From positions 15,850,961 through 15,914,960 of the forward strand of contig NC_135071.1 in assembly GCF_051401765.1 (NCBI RefSeq): 64,000 nucleotides of DNA. Reading direction: 5' to 3'. The stretch comes from Calliopsis andreniformis. Taxonomy: Eukaryota; Arthropoda; Insecta; Hymenoptera; Andrenidae. The notes below the pieces were generated by a model. The model did not search any database. It was not told the DNA's origin and was given only the letters and a program-made list of their open reading frames with translations. Position numbers and translations under genes: made by a program. This document shows, piece by piece, positions 61,301 through 64,000 of the stretch (the stretch's first letter is position 1; each line of letters starts with the position of its first letter).

Positions 61301-61582
61301 AGCAAACCGAAAATAAAGCATAGTGATGGTGGCATTATACCTTGGAGCTGTACGTCAGCAATGAATAAATATACATATTTAAATATTTTGAGAGCAAATT
61401 TGAGAGACAGTGCCAAGAAAATTGATGTTTTACCTTCGTACTACTTTCAACATAATAACGATCCGAAAGAGAGGTATTTAGTTAAAAAATGGTTGTTATA
61501 TAACAAATCCCTGAACATCGGCCTTATTAAAATAGTAGTACCTATGTATATAAGTAAAACCATTTTGCTATATTCCAATTGA
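61301..61582 (+). pseudogene. Tc1/mariner-family transposase fragment
   Basis: One frame contains a Tc1 transposase central segment in family order: K-P-K-I-K-H, a glycine pair, a Trp-Ser-Cys-Thr-Ser-Ala stretch, then MNKYTYLNILRANL and FQHNNDPK followed by VKKWLLYN. Tc1 proteins have QDNDPKH at the second catalytic Asp; here that Asp is Asn and the His is lost. The family's usual downstream Pro-Asp-Leu-Asn-Pro segment is absent, and the frame runs into unrelated sequence to a stop at 61582. The N-terminal DNA-binding part is not visible upstream. It is a dead relic; I saw no inverted ends. Confidence 0.7.
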
Positions 61583-64000
61583 AACTAGAACGTACGTGAT
61601 GCATGAATACCTTTTTCAAACACTGTATGTAGGACGATTAACAATGGTCTAAATCGAAACCTAGTGAGTATTGGTGAAACTGATGAAATGAATATTTTAA
61701 CGCAATCACTAGCAAATTTCGAAATTACAATCAAAAGCAATTAATTTCATATTCAAATTGGACTATCTGTAGTACATCAGAGCATGATTGCACTAATTAC
61801 ATTAATGTTCGATATATTCATTAACGTAGGGCAAATGCTTTCATAGCATCGCGGACACTTCCGTCGCAATTAAGAGTTTCGATTCGAGCCAAGACTGTTC
61901 AGGAAAATTGCGAACAATACTTTCCCCCATTTTATTCACAATTTACACAAAAATTGCCCTTGTTCCATTTCCAGTTAAACCGTTTGGCATTCGGATTAAC
62001 GTCTCACCAGCCCGCTTTGATATTAAAACGAAATCAACGACGTGTAAATAATAATGAAGCGGAAAATTTTCAGATCGTCTTTGTTCCCATTCCATTTCCT
62101 TGTGTCTTATTTTCTTGCCGCAGCTGGGGAACTGGGAACGTGCACTCTGTATACATAGGCGCAATATACACACTTATGTATATTGAACTTGATAAGTAGA
62201 TAAGAAGAGCTTCACCGACAGTGTTACTCGCTTTAACTGCATTATAAATTCATAATCGTAAAATCGTAAAAATAAAATGTTAACGATTTTCAAATTTTTG
62301 AATGTTTAAATTGAAATTAATATCTTCAAATATTTAAATGCTTACTCAAATTCTAAAATTTAAAAATTTTTAAATTCTTAAATTTTAGAATTTTTAAGTT
62401 CTCCAAGTTTCAAAGTTTTAAATTTTCAAATTTTTAAATTCTCAAAGTTTCAAATTTTCAAATTTTTAAATTCTCAAAGTTTCAAATTTTCAAATCTTTA
62501 AATTCTCAAAGTTTCAAATTCTCATTAAATTATTGGACAACTCAGATATCCAGCTGAAAGATACATCAACCATTACTCAATTACACAGCATCTCTAGCAC
62601 AAAAGTGTGGATACATAGCACAAAGATTCCTTTCCAAAAACAACCCAAAAAGAGACCACCACTCATCGCCTCTTTGTTCCCAAAAATCGAGTCTGTTGCT
62701 GCGTGAAAAGCCCTACTCAACCAGTCACGCATTTTCCCCTTCAAACTCAATTTTCCGATATTCTCTCCACTCTAACCACTCGTACCAGGAAAGGTCGTTC
62801 TCCATTCTCGATGCACTTGTTCGAGCGCGAATCGTTCGGTTCACTCCACGTAACTGAACGTGTCGAAAATCCCAAGAAACCCTGCTCGACTCTATCTTGA
62901 TCCAGCGAGCAGGAAATGTCCCCTGTGTCGACAAAAGCAGGCAAGAAAATAGGCGAAGAAAAGACCTGCCCGCAGAACGAGTCGCTTAACGAATCGGCAG
63001 AAAGTCGTATTCCCAATTGTGCTCGTGGCGTGCAGAAGAACAAAGAACGCCTGGCAGCTCGCGCGAGACGCGAAACCACCCTTTAGTCCACGATTCCTGC
63101 ACCCCTTTTCGCGTTTCCCTTTTGCGCCTTTCCTGCTCCGCCAAGCGCGGCAAAAGGCATTCGAAACGGTCAGAAACGCGCGTTAAGAAGCAGAGAACAG
63201 ACTGTTTTCGCGGCAGTCGTTGGAACACGTTCTTGGTCGTTTCCATTTGGTTTCGTGGAAGTTTCAGGGAACTGAAATATTTATATTCTCGTCTGCTCAG
63301 GCGCCACGGGCCGAGGAAATTCTTTATAACGCGCGGATCGAAGGAAGGATAACGACGAGGCTGACAAGGAGCCACCCCTGCCTGCAACCTGCACCCTTAA
63401 ATGTTTCACCCCCCGAGGCAACGAATTATACCTGATGCCATCGAATTCTTGGGACGAGAGAATAATTAAACGTGGAACAATGCGCGCTGTTGGAAGAGTA
63501 ATGGGAGCTTCCTAAGCTCACGGATGCATTGTATTTTTTATGCGACGGGATATAAGTCCGTTCGGGGAACAATGCGTCTCACTTGGAGCAGTTCTTTTAG
63601 CGAAGAGGAACTCCTGTTGGGTTATGGGGGAGCAGTTTAGAGGAGGCGTCGGAAGATGGATCGAGGAATTGCTGTACTATTTTCTTGTGCCTTGTGTGGC
63701 GGAATAGCACGAAATTATGTGGACAGAATTTTCTCCTTAACGTTTATGGCTTTTAAAAGTGAACAATGGACAGTTTCGAGATACAATGCCTTTTCCCAAT
63801 TTCCCCAAAAATTTGTTAGCCTCCAGGGCCCTGATAATACGGGTCAGCAGCCATGAACGCGATACACACTATCGATCATCGTTATTTAAAAAACACACTG
63901 GGAACGTTATTCATGGAGAACCAATCAATTCGCTGTCACCGAAAAATGTGTCATAAATCAAATTCCGTTTAGATTAATCGAACTTTCTGTATTCCACACT
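61583..64000. other. Right end of window, no gene seen
   Basis: AT-rich DNA to 62.6 kb, then a GC-rich patch at 62.7-63.65 kb with frames of up to 133 codons on both strands. None has a recognisable domain or a clear splice context. The patch could hold a 5' exon or promoter whose gene lies beyond the edge. Confidence 0.3.
62280..62530. repeat. AT tract with a 32-bp higher-order repeat
   Basis: Within a TTTTCAAATTTT tract, a 32-nt unit beginning TTCTCAAAGTTTC recurs at 62439, 62471 and 62503, with a diverged copy at 62399. The 8-nt word has been organised into a longer tandem unit. Confidence 0.75.

Overview
This is a window of eukaryotic, almost certainly insect, nuclear DNA. It is AT-rich and gene-poor, with exons carrying GT-AG splice signals, arthropod-type core promoter motifs, decayed Tc1/mariner and LTR-retrotransposon fragments, and many simple AT tracts. 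Nothing is organised like a bacterial or phage genome. A bee, ant or wasp would fit the mix of AT-rich background and small GC-rich islands, but I infer that and cannot prove it.

The only gene I recognise is on the minus strand. Two coding exons (34846-35357 and 28564-28834) join in frame into 247 residues that look like the long cytoplasmic N-terminus of the insect small-conductance calcium-activated potassium channel (SK, KCNN family). The phase matches across the 6.0-kb intron, both splice junctions fit consensus, and exon 2 ends in a conserved-looking LRQLREPGDGIAGIAA block. I did not find the membrane, pore or calmodulin-binding exons. They would lie below position 28564 or beyond the left edge, so the next intron may exceed 28 kb. 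A CpG-rich island at about 16.75-17.75 kb could be an internal promoter. It has a strong minus-strand donor at 16763 in the same phase (0) as SK exon 2, and an Inr+DPE core promoter plus donor on the plus strand. A GC-rich block at 15.43-15.72 kb is open in several frames and may be a further exon.

The rest is intron or intergenic DNA dominated by repeats. A 36-bp minisatellite has 9 units at 29.18-29.50 kb and 5 at 0.58-0.76 kb. Its core recurs in a tandem 160-bp duplication at 12.82-13.14 kb and as scattered single copies. A 349-bp MITE-like element at 35.58-35.93 kb, just upstream of SK exon 1, has 19-bp inverted ends and nine 18-nt hairpin units. A 53-bp-arm imperfect hairpin lies at 51.50-51.63 kb. 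Over a dozen AT tracts are built from TTTGAAAA/ATATTCAA words. A Tc1-like transposase remnant sits at 61.3 kb and a probable Ty3/gypsy integrase remnant at 55.5-56.1 kb.

Three unrecognised open frames exceed 200 codons (18.4, 38.0 and 39.4 kb). They are listed at low confidence because no family or splice structure supports them.
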